NCBI GenBank assembly: GCA_013203085.1
Contig: JABMQX010000140.1
Span: 1-12,380 of the forward strand
DNA length: 12,380 nt
Direction: 5' to 3'
Origin: a bacterium
GTDB taxonomy: Bacteria > Auribacterota > JABMQX01
The position numbers and the translations under genes are program-made. The stretch's first letter is position 1; each line of letters opens with the position of its first letter. Shown here piece after piece: positions 1 to 6,852 of this stretch. Under the pieces are notes generated by a model. That model was not told the origin of the DNA and searched no databases. It saw only the letters and a list, made by a program, of their open reading frames with translations.

Positions 1-86
1 GCCTCCGTTGGAGGAGGTTGAGCGCTAACCTTGCCGGCGCCGTCAGCAGATAGGGGGAAGGAGAATCCGTATCCGGGCGCCACTCG

Positions 87-1121
87 CTACCCAAAGAATA
101 TCCGAGCAGCCTCGTACTGTTTCGGGTCAACAGTCCTCAGCTTCTTGACCCGTCTGAGGTCAACCGCGACGAATTTTGTCCCGCGGAGGCCCACCATTTT
201 CCCGAACTCTCCTGCGTCGGCGAGCTCCACCGCCCTCGCGCCGAACCACAAGCCGAGATACCTATCGTACGCAGTAGGCGTGCCCCCCCTTTGAAGATGT
301 CCGAGGACGACCGTTCTCGTCTCGAACCCAGTCCGCTTCTCAATCTCTTCAGAGATAATCCCTCCGAGACCGCCCAGCCGAACGTGCCCGAATTCGTCTC
401 TGGGATATTCCTTGCTGACGAAATCCCCCCCCAGCGACGCTCCCTCTGCAACCGCGACGATGCTGAAATCTCGCCCCCGCTTGTGTCTTTGCTTGATGAT
501 ATCGCAGACCTCTTTCATCGTCATTTCCACTTCCGGGATCATGATCACATCCGCCCCGCCAGCCAGACCCGCGTGCAGCGCGATCCAGCCCGCGTGCCGC
601 CCCATCAGTTCAACCACCAGAACTCTATCGTGCGACTCAGCGGTCGTGTGCAACCGGTCAATCGCCTCCGTGGCGATGTTGACTGCCGTATCGAAGCCGA
701 ACGTCCTGTCCGTACCCGAAAGGTCGTTATCAATCGTCTTTGGAACGCCGATGGTGTTGAGCCCTTCTTGAAACAGCTTGTAAGCCGCCCCGAGCGTATC
801 GTCGCCCCCGACGCATATCAATCCGTCGAGCTTCAATTCCCTGTAGTCTTTCTTGACCTTCTGAATGTCCCCCTTCGACTTGCACGGATTCGTCCTCGAG
901 GTCCGAAGCATGGTTCCACCTCTGTGCAGAATCCCGGAGACAGCGTCACGGTCGAGCCGCATCACGTCCTTCTCAATCATCCCCGCCCATCCTCTTCTGA
1001 TTCCGACAATTTTGTGATTCAGCGAGATGGCTTTCCGAACCGCCCCCACCAGAACTGCGTTCAGACCCGGACAATCTCCTCCTCCAGTCAGGATACCAAA
1101 CCTTTTCACTTTCGACTTCAT
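87..1121 (-). CDS. pfp: 6-phosphofructokinase, probably pyrophosphate-dependent
   Basis: This 344-residue protein phosphorylates fructose 6-phosphate to fructose 1,6-bisphosphate in cytosolic glycolysis. The family is clear from the N-terminal GILTGGGDCPGLN (residues 9-21), the PKTIDND active-site loop (127-133, catalytic base D131), MGRHAGW (173-179) and GHLQRGGTPTAYDR (274-287). Two positions argue for PPi rather than ATP as phosphoryl donor. The GGDD motif at 105-108 has Asp108 where ATP enzymes have Gly (E. coli PfkA G104), and Lys128 replaces the Gly of PGTIDND (E. coli G124). Length and motifs fit the mixed-substrate group III PFKs, so the donor is inferred and not proven. A PPi enzyme would make the step reversible. 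The ATG is preceded by a purine-rich AGAGGGA. The gene lies 146 bp downstream of amaP on the same strand, with no convincing promoter of its own, so it may be the last gene of the aroQ operon. Confidence 0.93.
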   Translation of the reverse strand: MKSKVKRFGILTGGGDCPGLNAVLVGAVRKAISLNHKIVGIRRGWAGMIEKDVMRLDRDAVSGILHRGGTMLRTSRTNPCKSKGDIQKVKKDYRELKLDGLICVGGDDTLGAAYKLFQEGLNTIGVPKTIDNDLSGTDRTFGFDTAVNIATEAIDRLHTTAESHDRVLVVELMGRHAGWIALHAGLAGGADVIMIPEVEMTMKEVCDIIKQRHKRGRDFSIVAVAEGASLGGDFVSKEYPRDEFGHVRLGGLGGIISEEIEKRTGFETRTVVLGHLQRGGTPTAYDRYLGLWFGARAVELADAGEFGKMVGLRGTKFVAVDLRRVKKLRTVDPKQYEAARIFFG

Positions 1122-1267
1122 TCCCTCTACCTTTGCTTGGTTCGTGTTCCAAGGAGCCGAGAGCCTTCACCCGCTCTTTGCTCAGCGTCGTGGCCCTTGA
1201 CCCCATTGCCTCTGCGGTGAGCTTTCGTTCTTTCCTCAGCCGCGGTGTTCTTTCTATCAGGGGCCTT
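1122..1267. other. amaP-pfp intergenic gap
   Basis: This 146-bp gap separates amaP from the phosphofructokinase. I see no convincing -10/-35 pair on the minus strand and no stem followed by a T-run, so read-through from amaP is the simpler reading. It holds a weak 5-bp stem (CTTGG, 8-nt loop, CCAAG, 1136-1153) and a CCTCTGCGGTGA string (1209-1220) related to the palindromic element at 7776-7837. Confidence 0.4.
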
Positions 1268-1864
1268 CTAAGCGCTCTCCTCTTCACCCTCCGGCGTGGG
1301 CGCACCTTTCTCTTTGCCTTGTTTCTCCTGCACCGCCTCCCTGCTGACGGTTCTCATGACAAATACTTTCACCTGATGCACGTTCGCCAACCCGAAGAAA
1401 TCCTGAATCTGATTCTTGATCGTTTTCTGGATTTTCGCGGTCGTGGACTGAATATTCTTGTCGTCCCAGAGAACCACTTTCATCTCCACACCAACCCCGT
1501 CATCCTTCGGCTCAATCGTCGGTGTTGCATCCTTCACCTCCCAAAACGACTTCGCCACTCGCTTCACGAAATCCTCGATGGCGCTGACGGCGATAATGAC
1601 CTCCCCGTCCTGACCGTCAAAGGAGATGCAATCCTCCTTTTTTGTAGCGAGATACTGGGCGGAAATGAACGCGAGCCCGATAATCATAGCAACAACGCCC
1701 ACGAACTTTCCCCAGAAGCTCTGAATGAAGCTGTCAACGCTGACAGTTTCGAAGCTCGCTTTCTTGGAAATGACGAAGAATGCCCCTCCAACTATGAAAA
1801 CAATGGTGTACAACACCACGCAGCATAGCGTGATTACCTTGAAGACGTTGCTGAAGTAACTCAT
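1268..1864 (-). CDS. amaP: AmaP-like alkaline shock response membrane anchor protein
   Basis: This 198-residue membrane protein probably anchors the neighbouring Asp23 protein to the cytoplasmic membrane, as AmaP does in staphylococci. It has two hydrophobic segments near the N-terminus (about residues 10-32 and 52-70). A soluble Asp23/DUF322-like region follows (about 78-175), and the tail is charged (QEKQGKEKG to the end). Overall sequence is poorly conserved in this family, so the call rests on the two-TM plus Asp23-like layout and on position directly after asp23. The ATG overlaps the asp23 stop as ATGA (1861-1864), indicating translational coupling, with an AAGGAG Shine-Dalgarno about 8 nt upstream. 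In Firmicutes nusB usually follows; here it does not. Function beyond membrane anchoring is inferred. Confidence 0.8.
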   Translation of the reverse strand: MSYFSNVFKVITLCCVVLYTIVFIVGGAFFVISKKASFETVSVDSFIQSFWGKFVGVVAMIIGLAFISAQYLATKKEDCISFDGQDGEVIIAVSAIEDFVKRVAKSFWEVKDATPTIEPKDDGVGVEMKVVLWDDKNIQSTTAKIQKTIKNQIQDFFGLANVHQVKVFVMRTVSREAVQEKQGKEKGAPTPEGEEESA

Positions 1865-2331
1865 TGCTCGTTCTCCTTGTTTTCCTTCTTTTCGGAAGGT
1901 GTTCCCTCTTCTTCCATTGCCTCTGCCTCCTCGACAAGAGGCTCGACCGTTGCGGGAGAACGCATCCCCTGAACCGTAACGTTCACCGCCCGAACGTACT
2001 TGCCGGTCGTTTCCTCCACCGCTTCTCTGATCTTCGCCTGGATATTTGCCGCCACCTCCGGGATGTTGATGCCGTAGTTGAGGACGACGGCGACGTCAAT
2101 CACAACCTCCTGGTCGTTCGTCTCGACCTTTATTCCCTTGCTGGCGCCCTTTCTTCCGAGGATTCCGCTGGCGATCTTGCCCGGAACAGATGCCAGTCCT
2201 TCGATCTCCGACAGAGCCGTTGCTGCGATAGTTATGATAACATCGTCGCTGATCTTCGTAGCGTCGTCGTGGTCCGCCTCCTCGATCTCCGGTATTTCGT
2301 ACTTATCCTTATTCTGCTTCTCTTCACTCAT
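1861..2331 (-). CDS. Asp23/Gls24 family envelope stress response protein
   Basis: This 156-residue soluble protein belongs to the Asp23/Gls24 (DUF322) family, whose members associate with the cell envelope and are induced by alkaline or envelope stress in Firmicutes. The family core spans about residues 25-125. It includes ISDDVIITIAATALSEIEGLASV (27-49; the usual 'AxxAxxEVEGV' pattern), a central VVIDVAVVLNYGINIPEVA (76-94), IQAKIREAVEETTG (97-110) and VNVTVQGM (116-123). The C-terminus (about 128-156) is a low-complexity acidic/lysine tail. An AGAGG ribosome binding site lies just upstream of the ATG. The gene sits 42 bp after accC and overlaps amaP by 4 bp, and the two products probably form a membrane-tethered complex. 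The biochemical role is not known precisely, so no gene symbol is assigned. Confidence 0.88.
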   Translation of the reverse strand: MSEEKQNKDKYEIPEIEEADHDDATKISDDVIITIAATALSEIEGLASVPGKIASGILGRKGASKGIKVETNDQEVVIDVAVVLNYGINIPEVAANIQAKIREAVEETTGKYVRAVNVTVQGMRSPATVEPLVEEAEAMEEEGTPSEKKENKENEQ

Positions 2332-2373
2332 TTTTCCTCTCCGCCCCCCTGTGGCTGCCCCGGTACGTTTCCC

Positions 2374-3714
2374 CTATTCCAATAACTCCTCAACGAGGTT
2401 CATCCGATAATCACCCCTTGCAAACCTGTTGTCCTCAATGATGCGGCGGAGGAATGGGATCGTCGTCGGCACGCCTTCGATAACCATCTCGTCCAGCGCT
2501 CGCCGCATGGTGGTTATCGCCTCCTCGCGGTTTTTTCCGTAAGCAATCACCTTCGCAAGAAGGGAGTCGTAAAAGCTCGGGACCGTGTACCCGGAGTAAA
2601 GGTGACTGTCAACCCTCACGTTTGGCCCCCCAGGCGGGATGTATAAGTTCACCCGCCCGGACTGCGGCATAAAACCCCTGTCAGGGTCTTCCGCGTTTAT
2701 CCGGCACTCTATCGCTGCCCCTCTCCGTCGGACACCTTTTTGCTCTATGCTCAGCTCCTCCCCGGACGCTATCCTCAATTGCTCCTTAATAATGTCCACC
2801 CCGGTGACCATCTCCGTCACCGTATGCTCAACTTGCACACGCGTGTTCATTTCAATGAAGTAGAAGTTCCCCCGGCCATCCACCAAGAATTCCACAGTCC
2901 CGGCACTCACATAACCCGCTTCCTGGGCAATTCTTCTTGCCATGCGACATATCTTCTTTCTGACGTCGGCGGAGATCGCTGGCGACGGCGATTCCTCCAC
3001 TAACTTCTGATGTCGCCGCTGAACCGTGCAGTCCCGCTCCCCGAGGTGAATGATATTTCCCTTGTTGCCGGCGAGTATCTGAACCTCCACATGGCGAGGG
3101 TGCTCGATATATTTCTCAACGTAAACGTCGGGCGACCCGAAAGCGGCTTCTGCTTCCGACTGTGCGGTCGTCAAGGCGGTTGCCATTGCCAGGTCGTTGT
3201 GGGCAATCCTCATCCCGCGTCCCCCACCGCCAGCAGAGGCTTTGACGATCACCGGGTAACCGATCTCCTCCACCACCTTTAGCGCTTCGTTCTTATCTTT
3301 GACTACACCTTCGCTTCCCGGAACAATAGGAACGCCCGCCTTTTTCGCCATTTCCCGAGCCAGCGATTTGTTACCCATTTTAGTTATCGATTCCGGGGAC
3401 GGCCCGATGAACTTAATACGGCAGCTCTCGCAGATTTCCGCGAAATGGGCATCTTCGGCAAGGAAGCCGTAGCCGGGGTGTATCGCTTCGACGTTCGCTA
3501 TCTCAGCCGCCGTAATGATTGACGGGACGTGCAGATAGCTCTCCGCACTGGGACTGTTGCCGATGCATATCGCATCATCCGCGAGTCGAACGTGCAGGCA
3601 ATCGCGGTCGGCCTTTGAATAAACCGCCACCGTCTTTATCCCAAGCTCCTTGCAGGCTCTCATAATCCGAACCGCAATCTCTCCTCTATTGGCGATCAGC
3701 ACCGTCTCAAACAC
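2374..3714 (-). CDS. accC: Acetyl-CoA carboxylase, biotin carboxylase subunit
   Basis: This ATP-grasp enzyme carboxylates the biotin of AccB using ATP and bicarbonate, the first half-reaction of malonyl-CoA formation for fatty-acid synthesis. It is full length at 446 residues. Visible landmarks are the N-terminal FETVLIANRGEIAVRI, ATP-binding K116 and K158, the glycine-rich loop AGGGGRGM (161-168), metal ligands E275 and E288, and the catalytic-site motif EMNTRVQVEHTVTE (288-301) with R292. R338 also matches the E. coli enzyme. The start codon is GTG (3712-3714), 3 bp after the accB stop, with an AAGGAT Shine-Dalgarno inside the end of accB. No in-frame ATG lies near it. The tight spacing implies coupled translation of the two subunits. 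The carboxyltransferase genes accA/accD are not in the window. Confidence 0.97.
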   Translation of the reverse strand: MFETVLIANRGEIAVRIMRACKELGIKTVAVYSKADRDCLHVRLADDAICIGNSPSAESYLHVPSIITAAEIANVEAIHPGYGFLAEDAHFAEICESCRIKFIGPSPESITKMGNKSLAREMAKKAGVPIVPGSEGVVKDKNEALKVVEEIGYPVIVKASAGGGGRGMRIAHNDLAMATALTTAQSEAEAAFGSPDVYVEKYIEHPRHVEVQILAGNKGNIIHLGERDCTVQRRHQKLVEESPSPAISADVRKKICRMARRIAQEAGYVSAGTVEFLVDGRGNFYFIEMNTRVQVEHTVTEMVTGVDIIKEQLRIASGEELSIEQKGVRRRGAAIECRINAEDPDRGFMPQSGRVNLYIPPGGPNVRVDSHLYSGYTVPSFYDSLLAKVIAYGKNREEAITTMRRALDEMVIEGVPTTIPFLRRIIEDNRFARGDYRMNLVEELLE

Positions 3715-3717
3715 GCC

Positions 3718-4164
3718 TTAATCCTTCTTTATCCGGAAAAGAGGTTGATCGTACTCCACCGGCTCCCCATTGGAAACCAGTATCTCGGTTATCGTCCCGT
3801 TCATCTCCGCAGGGATCTCGTTCATCACTTTCATTGCCTCGATAATGCACACAATGTCGTTCTCTTCCACCTTTTGTCCCACGGTCACATAGGGGGGAGA
3901 ATCGGGAGAGGAAGCCGCGTAGAATGTCCCTACCATCGGCGAGACGATCACCTCGGTATCCTCGGCTGTTTTCGGTTCCTCTCCTGCCGATTCTGGCAAG
4001 GGGAGGTTCTGCGCCATGATCGTTGGCATTGTCGCCGCTGGAGTGACCACCATCGGCTGAGCCTTTTTCAGGGCGATCCGAAAGCCCTCCTTCTCCAACT
4101 CAAACTCCACCAAGTTGTTCTCTTCCATCAAGTTGACGATCTTCTGTATCTCTTCCAAGTCCAT
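3718..4164 (-). CDS. accB: Acetyl-CoA carboxylase biotin carboxyl carrier protein
   Basis: This is the carrier subunit of acetyl-CoA carboxylase; it bears the biotin that AccC carboxylates. The 148-residue form begins MDLEEIQKIVNLMEENNL, the usual AccB N-terminal helix, and is followed by a Pro/Ala-rich linker (about 36-70). The C-terminal biotinyl/lipoyl domain carries EAMKVMNE with the biotinylated Lys at residue 112. I chose the ATG at 4162-4164 because it has a GAGGAG ribosome binding site 9-10 nt upstream and gives the family N-terminus. An in-frame ATG 22 codons upstream (4228-4230) would add a non-family extension and has only a poorly spaced GAGGG. The gene is 74 bp after the M24 peptidase and 3 bp before accC. 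In Firmicutes efp normally sits between the peptidase and accB; it is missing here. Confidence 0.96.
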   Translation of the reverse strand: MDLEEIQKIVNLMEENNLVEFELEKEGFRIALKKAQPMVVTPAATMPTIMAQNLPLPESAGEEPKTAEDTEVIVSPMVGTFYAASSPDSPPYVTVGQKVEENDIVCIIEAMKVMNEIPAEMNGTITEILVSNGEPVEYDQPLFRIKKD

Positions 4165-4238
4165 CACATTTCTCTCCTCAACGACGTTAGGAGAACCGAT
4201 TTCCTTCGCCCCGTCTGCTGCCCTCTTCATCCCTCACG

Positions 4239-5312
4239 TCAGATGCAAAGGCGAGGCCCCTTCGGAGAAGTCGAAAGCACCTCACACCCCTCCTCCGTCA
4301 CCAGCACATCGTCCTCTATTCTCACCCCGCCCCATCCGGGAATATAGACCCCCGGCTCGACAGTGAACACCATTCCCTTCCGGCACTTCCCTTCACTTCG
4401 ACTGGAAATGCGAGGTAGCTCGTGAACGTTCAGACCGATCCCGTGTCCCAGCCCGTGCCCGAAATTCTTCCCGTATCCTTTTGATGAGATAACTTGTCGA
4501 GCCGCCGCATCTATCGAAGCGAGATTGACGCCAGGCTTTATTCTTTCAATTGCCGCTCGTTGCGCGTCGAGAACAATGTCATATATTTCCTTCTCTCTCG
4601 GCTTCATGTTACGAGACAGCCACATCCGTGTCAAGTCAGCATGATACCCTTTCAACGAAGCCCCCCAATCAATCAGTACCATATCGCTCGCTTTCAATTT
4701 CCGATTAGAACTCGCATAGTGCGGCATGGAACTCCGTTCCCCAAAGGCAACGATCGGCCGAAAACCCGCCTCACCCCCGTTTCGCTTGAAAAAGACCTCC
4801 AGTTCCGCCGCCACATCCTTTTCGCGGACCCCTGGCTCCAAAAACGCCCGTATCTGCCTCAAAGCCTTTTCCGTCAACTTGACCGCTTTCCTGATCCGGG
4901 CGACCTCTTGTTCCTCCTTGATCATTCGGAGCTTCTTCACCGAGTCCTTTAGCGGGACTAAACTCTTTTCTCCGATTTTCTCAGCCAACCCAAGATAATC
5001 GGCGTGGGGCAGCGCTCTTGACTCAAACCCCAGCCGCCGGATTTTCCGCTTCTTGGTCTCTCTTCTAACGTCCTCGAAATGCTCGTGGGATACCAGGATC
5101 ACTTCATCGGCGGCAACCTCCTTTTGGGCGGTCTCTATGTACCTGGAGTCGGTGAAGAAAACAGTTTCCTTCAGGGTCACCAATAGCAGGGCGAAGGAGC
5201 CGTTGAAGCCAGCAAGATACGCTATATTTGTCAGGTCCGCAACCAGCAGCGCGTCCACTTTTTCCCTGTCGATTGCCCGGCGCATCCGCCTGATCCGCTT
5301 CTCGAAACCCAT
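4239..5312 (-). CDS. pepP: M24 family Xaa-Pro peptidase (aminopeptidase P / prolidase type)
   Basis: This 357-residue cytosolic dinuclear metal peptidase is predicted to cleave Xaa-Pro bonds at peptide N-termini or in dipeptides. The N-terminal creatinase-like domain (about 1-130) precedes a pita-bread catalytic domain (about 135-352). The five metal ligands are all visible: D215 (LIDWGA), D226 (HADLTR), H290 (HGLGHGIG), E319 (TVEPG) and E333 (RIEDD). Supporting histidines are H198 (MPHYA) and H297 (NVHELP). Length and layout match the short Xaa-Pro peptidases encoded between aroQ and efp/accB in many bacteria. Sequence alone does not separate aminopeptidase P from prolidase (PepQ), so the symbol is provisional. 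The ATG has only a weak AGAGAA nearby. The 76-bp gap from aroQ holds a 9-bp inverted repeat (5337-5369). Confidence 0.93.
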   Translation of the reverse strand: MGFEKRIRRMRRAIDREKVDALLVADLTNIAYLAGFNGSFALLLVTLKETVFFTDSRYIETAQKEVAADEVILVSHEHFEDVRRETKKRKIRRLGFESRALPHADYLGLAEKIGEKSLVPLKDSVKKLRMIKEEQEVARIRKAVKLTEKALRQIRAFLEPGVREKDVAAELEVFFKRNGGEAGFRPIVAFGERSSMPHYASSNRKLKASDMVLIDWGASLKGYHADLTRMWLSRNMKPREKEIYDIVLDAQRAAIERIKPGVNLASIDAAARQVISSKGYGKNFGHGLGHGIGLNVHELPRISSRSEGKCRKGMVFTVEPGVYIPGWGGVRIEDDVLVTEEGCEVLSTSPKGPRLCI

Positions 5313-5336
5313 TTCTCTGTGCCCCTACAAGCCTCC

Positions 5337-5369
5337 CTCCGAGCACCGTTGCCCGTTCCCTGCTCGGAG
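5337..5369 (-). repeat. Perfect 9-bp inverted repeat between aroQ and pepP
   Basis: CTCCGAGCA (5337-5345) is the exact reverse complement of TGCTCGGAG (5361-5369), with a 15-nt loop. In the operon mRNA this would form a stable stem about 25 nt upstream of the pepP ATG. No U-run follows, so it does not look like an intrinsic terminator. A role in mRNA processing, stability or attenuation is a guess. Confidence 0.6.
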
Positions 5370-5388
5370 ACGAGGTCCTGCGCTCACC

Positions 5389-5829
5389 TCATTCTTTCCT
5401 TTTGCCAAACTCCTTTGCCGCTTCAAACCCAAGATAGTAGCTCGTTTCTCCGAAACCCGAGACCGTGCCGATAACCACATCCGAGATCAACGATTCTTGC
5501 CGAAAGGATTCCCTCTTGGCGGGATTCGAGAGATGCACCTCTATCGTCGGAATGTTCGCAGCGATCAGCGCATCGCGAATCGCCACACTCGTATGCGTGA
5601 AAGCCGCCGGATTAATCACGAGGGCGTCAAACTGCCCCCTCGCCTTTTGAATCCTTTCGACGATCTCCCCTTCGTGATTCGATTGATAAAAGACAACCTC
5701 CACCCCGGTTTCTCTCGCCTTGTCCCGGACTCGGTCGTTAATCTGTTGGAGGGTCGTCCCCCCATAAATGGAGGGTTCCCTCTCTCCCAGCAAGTTCAGA
5801 TTGGGGCCGTTTACGAATAGAATACGCAT
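5389..5829 (-). CDS. aroQ: Type II 3-dehydroquinate dehydratase
   Basis: AroQ dehydrates 3-dehydroquinate to 3-dehydroshikimate in the shikimate pathway to aromatic amino acids. It is a soluble enzyme, dodecameric in characterised members. The 146-residue length is typical. The N-terminal NGPNLNLLGEREPSIYG (7-23) contains catalytic R17 and Y22. N73 and H79 lie in VINPAAFTHTS, H99 in EVHLSN, and R110 lies 11 residues further on, matching the M. tuberculosis spacing (R19, Y24, N75, H81, H101, R112). The ATG has an AGAGGGA ribosome binding site. It is the first gene after the strong promoter at 5880-5907, so it probably heads the aroQ-pepP-accB-accC-asp23-amaP operon. Confidence 0.97.
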   Translation of the reverse strand: MRILFVNGPNLNLLGEREPSIYGGTTLQQINDRVRDKARETGVEVVFYQSNHEGEIVERIQKARGQFDALVINPAAFTHTSVAIRDALIAANIPTIEVHLSNPAKRESFRQESLISDVVIGTVSGFGETSYYLGFEAAKEFGKRKE

Positions 5830-5879
5830 CTAATTCCCTCTTTCTTTCCACAAATGCTGTCAACCGCGATATTTCTTCA

Positions 5880-5907
5880 ATTATACCCTGTTGAAGCGGC
5901 GTGTAAA
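5880..5907 (-). promoter_or_regulatory. Sigma-70-type promoter for the aroQ operon
   Basis: Read on the minus strand, TTTACA (5907-5902) and a perfect TATAAT (5885-5880) are separated by 16 bp. Transcription would start near 5873, giving a leader of about 45 nt before the aroQ ATG at 5829. A dyad of CTTCAA (5875-5880) and TTGAAG (5891-5896) brackets the -10 element with a 10-nt spacer and could be an operator. The promoter call rests on consensus match and position. Confidence 0.65.
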
Positions 5908-5969
5908 GCCCTTTTGCCCGATGGTGCCTTTCTGAGCTGGATTGAGAGGACCGAATTCTGAAGGACAGC

Positions 5970-6155
5970 CTAAGCGATGATGTGATTCCCCTTGGCTAAT
6001 CTCACTGCTGTTGACATTACGCTTTTGCAGACAGGACCATGCTTCAAACCGACGCCGACCAACATCGGGTTTCGCTGGAGGATGTCTCCCTCACCGGCTC
6101 GGAGGCAGGATTCCCGCGACACAGCCAGGAAGGGGAGCCGGGAGTACACCTTCAC
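5970..6155 (-). CDS. Small hypothetical ORF overlapping the rnhB stop
   Basis: I do not recognise this 61-residue product, and it has no clear TM segment or known motif. It begins with GTG at 6153-6155, overlapping the rnhB stop codon as GTGA, a typical translational-coupling arrangement. Directly upstream is AAGGAGG, a perfect Shine-Dalgarno, 4-5 nt before the GTG. That purine run also encodes the Lys-Glu-Glu near the RnhB C-terminus, so it may be there by chance. It has two cysteines (about residues 17 and 43). It is not the YraN-family protein often found after rnhB. It ends about 60 bp before the aroQ promoter. Coding status is uncertain. Confidence 0.3.
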   Translation of the reverse strand: MKVYSRLPFLAVSRESCLRAGEGDILQRNPMLVGVGLKHGPVCKSVMSTAVRLAKGNHIIA

Positions 6156-6844
6156 CGTTCCTCCTTTTGAATTGGCGGTTCTTCATCAGCGAATGGCAGG
6201 AAGCTCTGCACTGGATCGGTGAAACGCTTCACCGTCTTCCATCTGAGTCTGACGCAATCGGGAAAACACGACCCTTTTTCGTAACAGGCACGCAGGAATT
6301 TCTGCGTCTTTTCATCGGAGGGATACCCCGAACCGAAATCCCCCAATCGGTCCCTCAGCTCCGCAATTACCTCATCCCTCCGCACCTTGGCGACGATGGA
6401 TGCCGCTCCGACGACCACGTATGTGGCGTCCGCGCGATTTTCAGCGACGATTCTCGGGCAGTCCCCGCGAAGCCCCCTTTTGACGTGGTCGCAGAACGCC
6501 TCAATGCCTTTCTTTCCGGCGACAGGGGCATCGAGATACACTATATCCGCCTTTGCTTTTGAAATGATTCGTCTGAATCGCCATATCTCCAGTAGGTTCA
6601 GATTGCGTTTCTCAATTTCCGACGGTGTGATCTCCTCGATGAAAACGCCGCGAGCCACAGCCGCGATCTTCCGCGCGAGTTCTTCTCTTCTGGCGGGTGT
6701 GAGGGCCTTTGAATCCGTCACGCCAGCCGCCTTCAGTTCTGCGATAGTCTGCTCCTCGAGGAGAACGCCGCAGACCACCATCGGGCCGATGACGCACCCT
6801 CTGCCCGCCTCATCAATGCCGAGAATCATCTCCTCCCTTTTCAT
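6152..6844 (-). CDS. rnhB: Ribonuclease HII, archaeal-type motifs
   Basis: RNase HII removes ribonucleotides and RNA primers from RNA-DNA hybrids during replication and repair. This 230-residue protein has the DEDD active site: D11 and E12 in GIDEAGRG (9-16), D105 in YLDAP, and D139 in the ADATYVVVGAASIVAKVRRD region. Its C-terminal half reads GSGYPSDEKTQKFL (171-184) and RLRWKT (199-204). These are the patterns of archaeal RNase HII (YPSD..T..FL and a terminal [RK].W+T), not the usual bacterial KGYPTK..H..L and HR.SF. C17 replaces the usual Pro after GRG. The first ATG has AGGTGG upstream; an alternative in-frame ATG five codons in (6827-6829) also follows a purine run. It is divergent from the amidase gene. 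Confidence 0.93.
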   Translation of the reverse strand: MKREEMILGIDEAGRGCVIGPMVVCGVLLEEQTIAELKAAGVTDSKALTPARREELARKIAAVARGVFIEEITPSEIEKRNLNLLEIWRFRRIISKAKADIVYLDAPVAGKKGIEAFCDHVKRGLRGDCPRIVAENRADATYVVVGAASIVAKVRRDEVIAELRDRLGDFGSGYPSDEKTQKFLRACYEKGSCFPDCVRLRWKTVKRFTDPVQSFLPFADEEPPIQKEER

Positions 6845-6852
6845 CCATCGCC

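Noticed and set aside
2..14. CCTCC-GTT-GGAGG hairpin near the left edge as a pfp terminator
   Set aside because: A 5-bp stem with a 3-nt loop and no T-run on the minus strand; too weak.
291..1220. Long plus-strand open frame of 309 codons
   Set aside because: It lies antisense to the phosphofructokinase gene, and its translation is rich in Arg, Pro and His with no family pattern; it is a shadow of the true gene.
973..1305. Minus-strand 110-codon Arg-rich frame spanning the amaP-pfp gap
   Set aside because: It overlaps both neighbouring genes out of frame, and its composition is that of a frameshifted reading.
4165..4230. Upstream in-frame extension of accB by 22 codons
   Set aside because: The extension does not match AccB N-termini, and the internal ATG at 4162-4164 has the better-spaced GAGGAG site.
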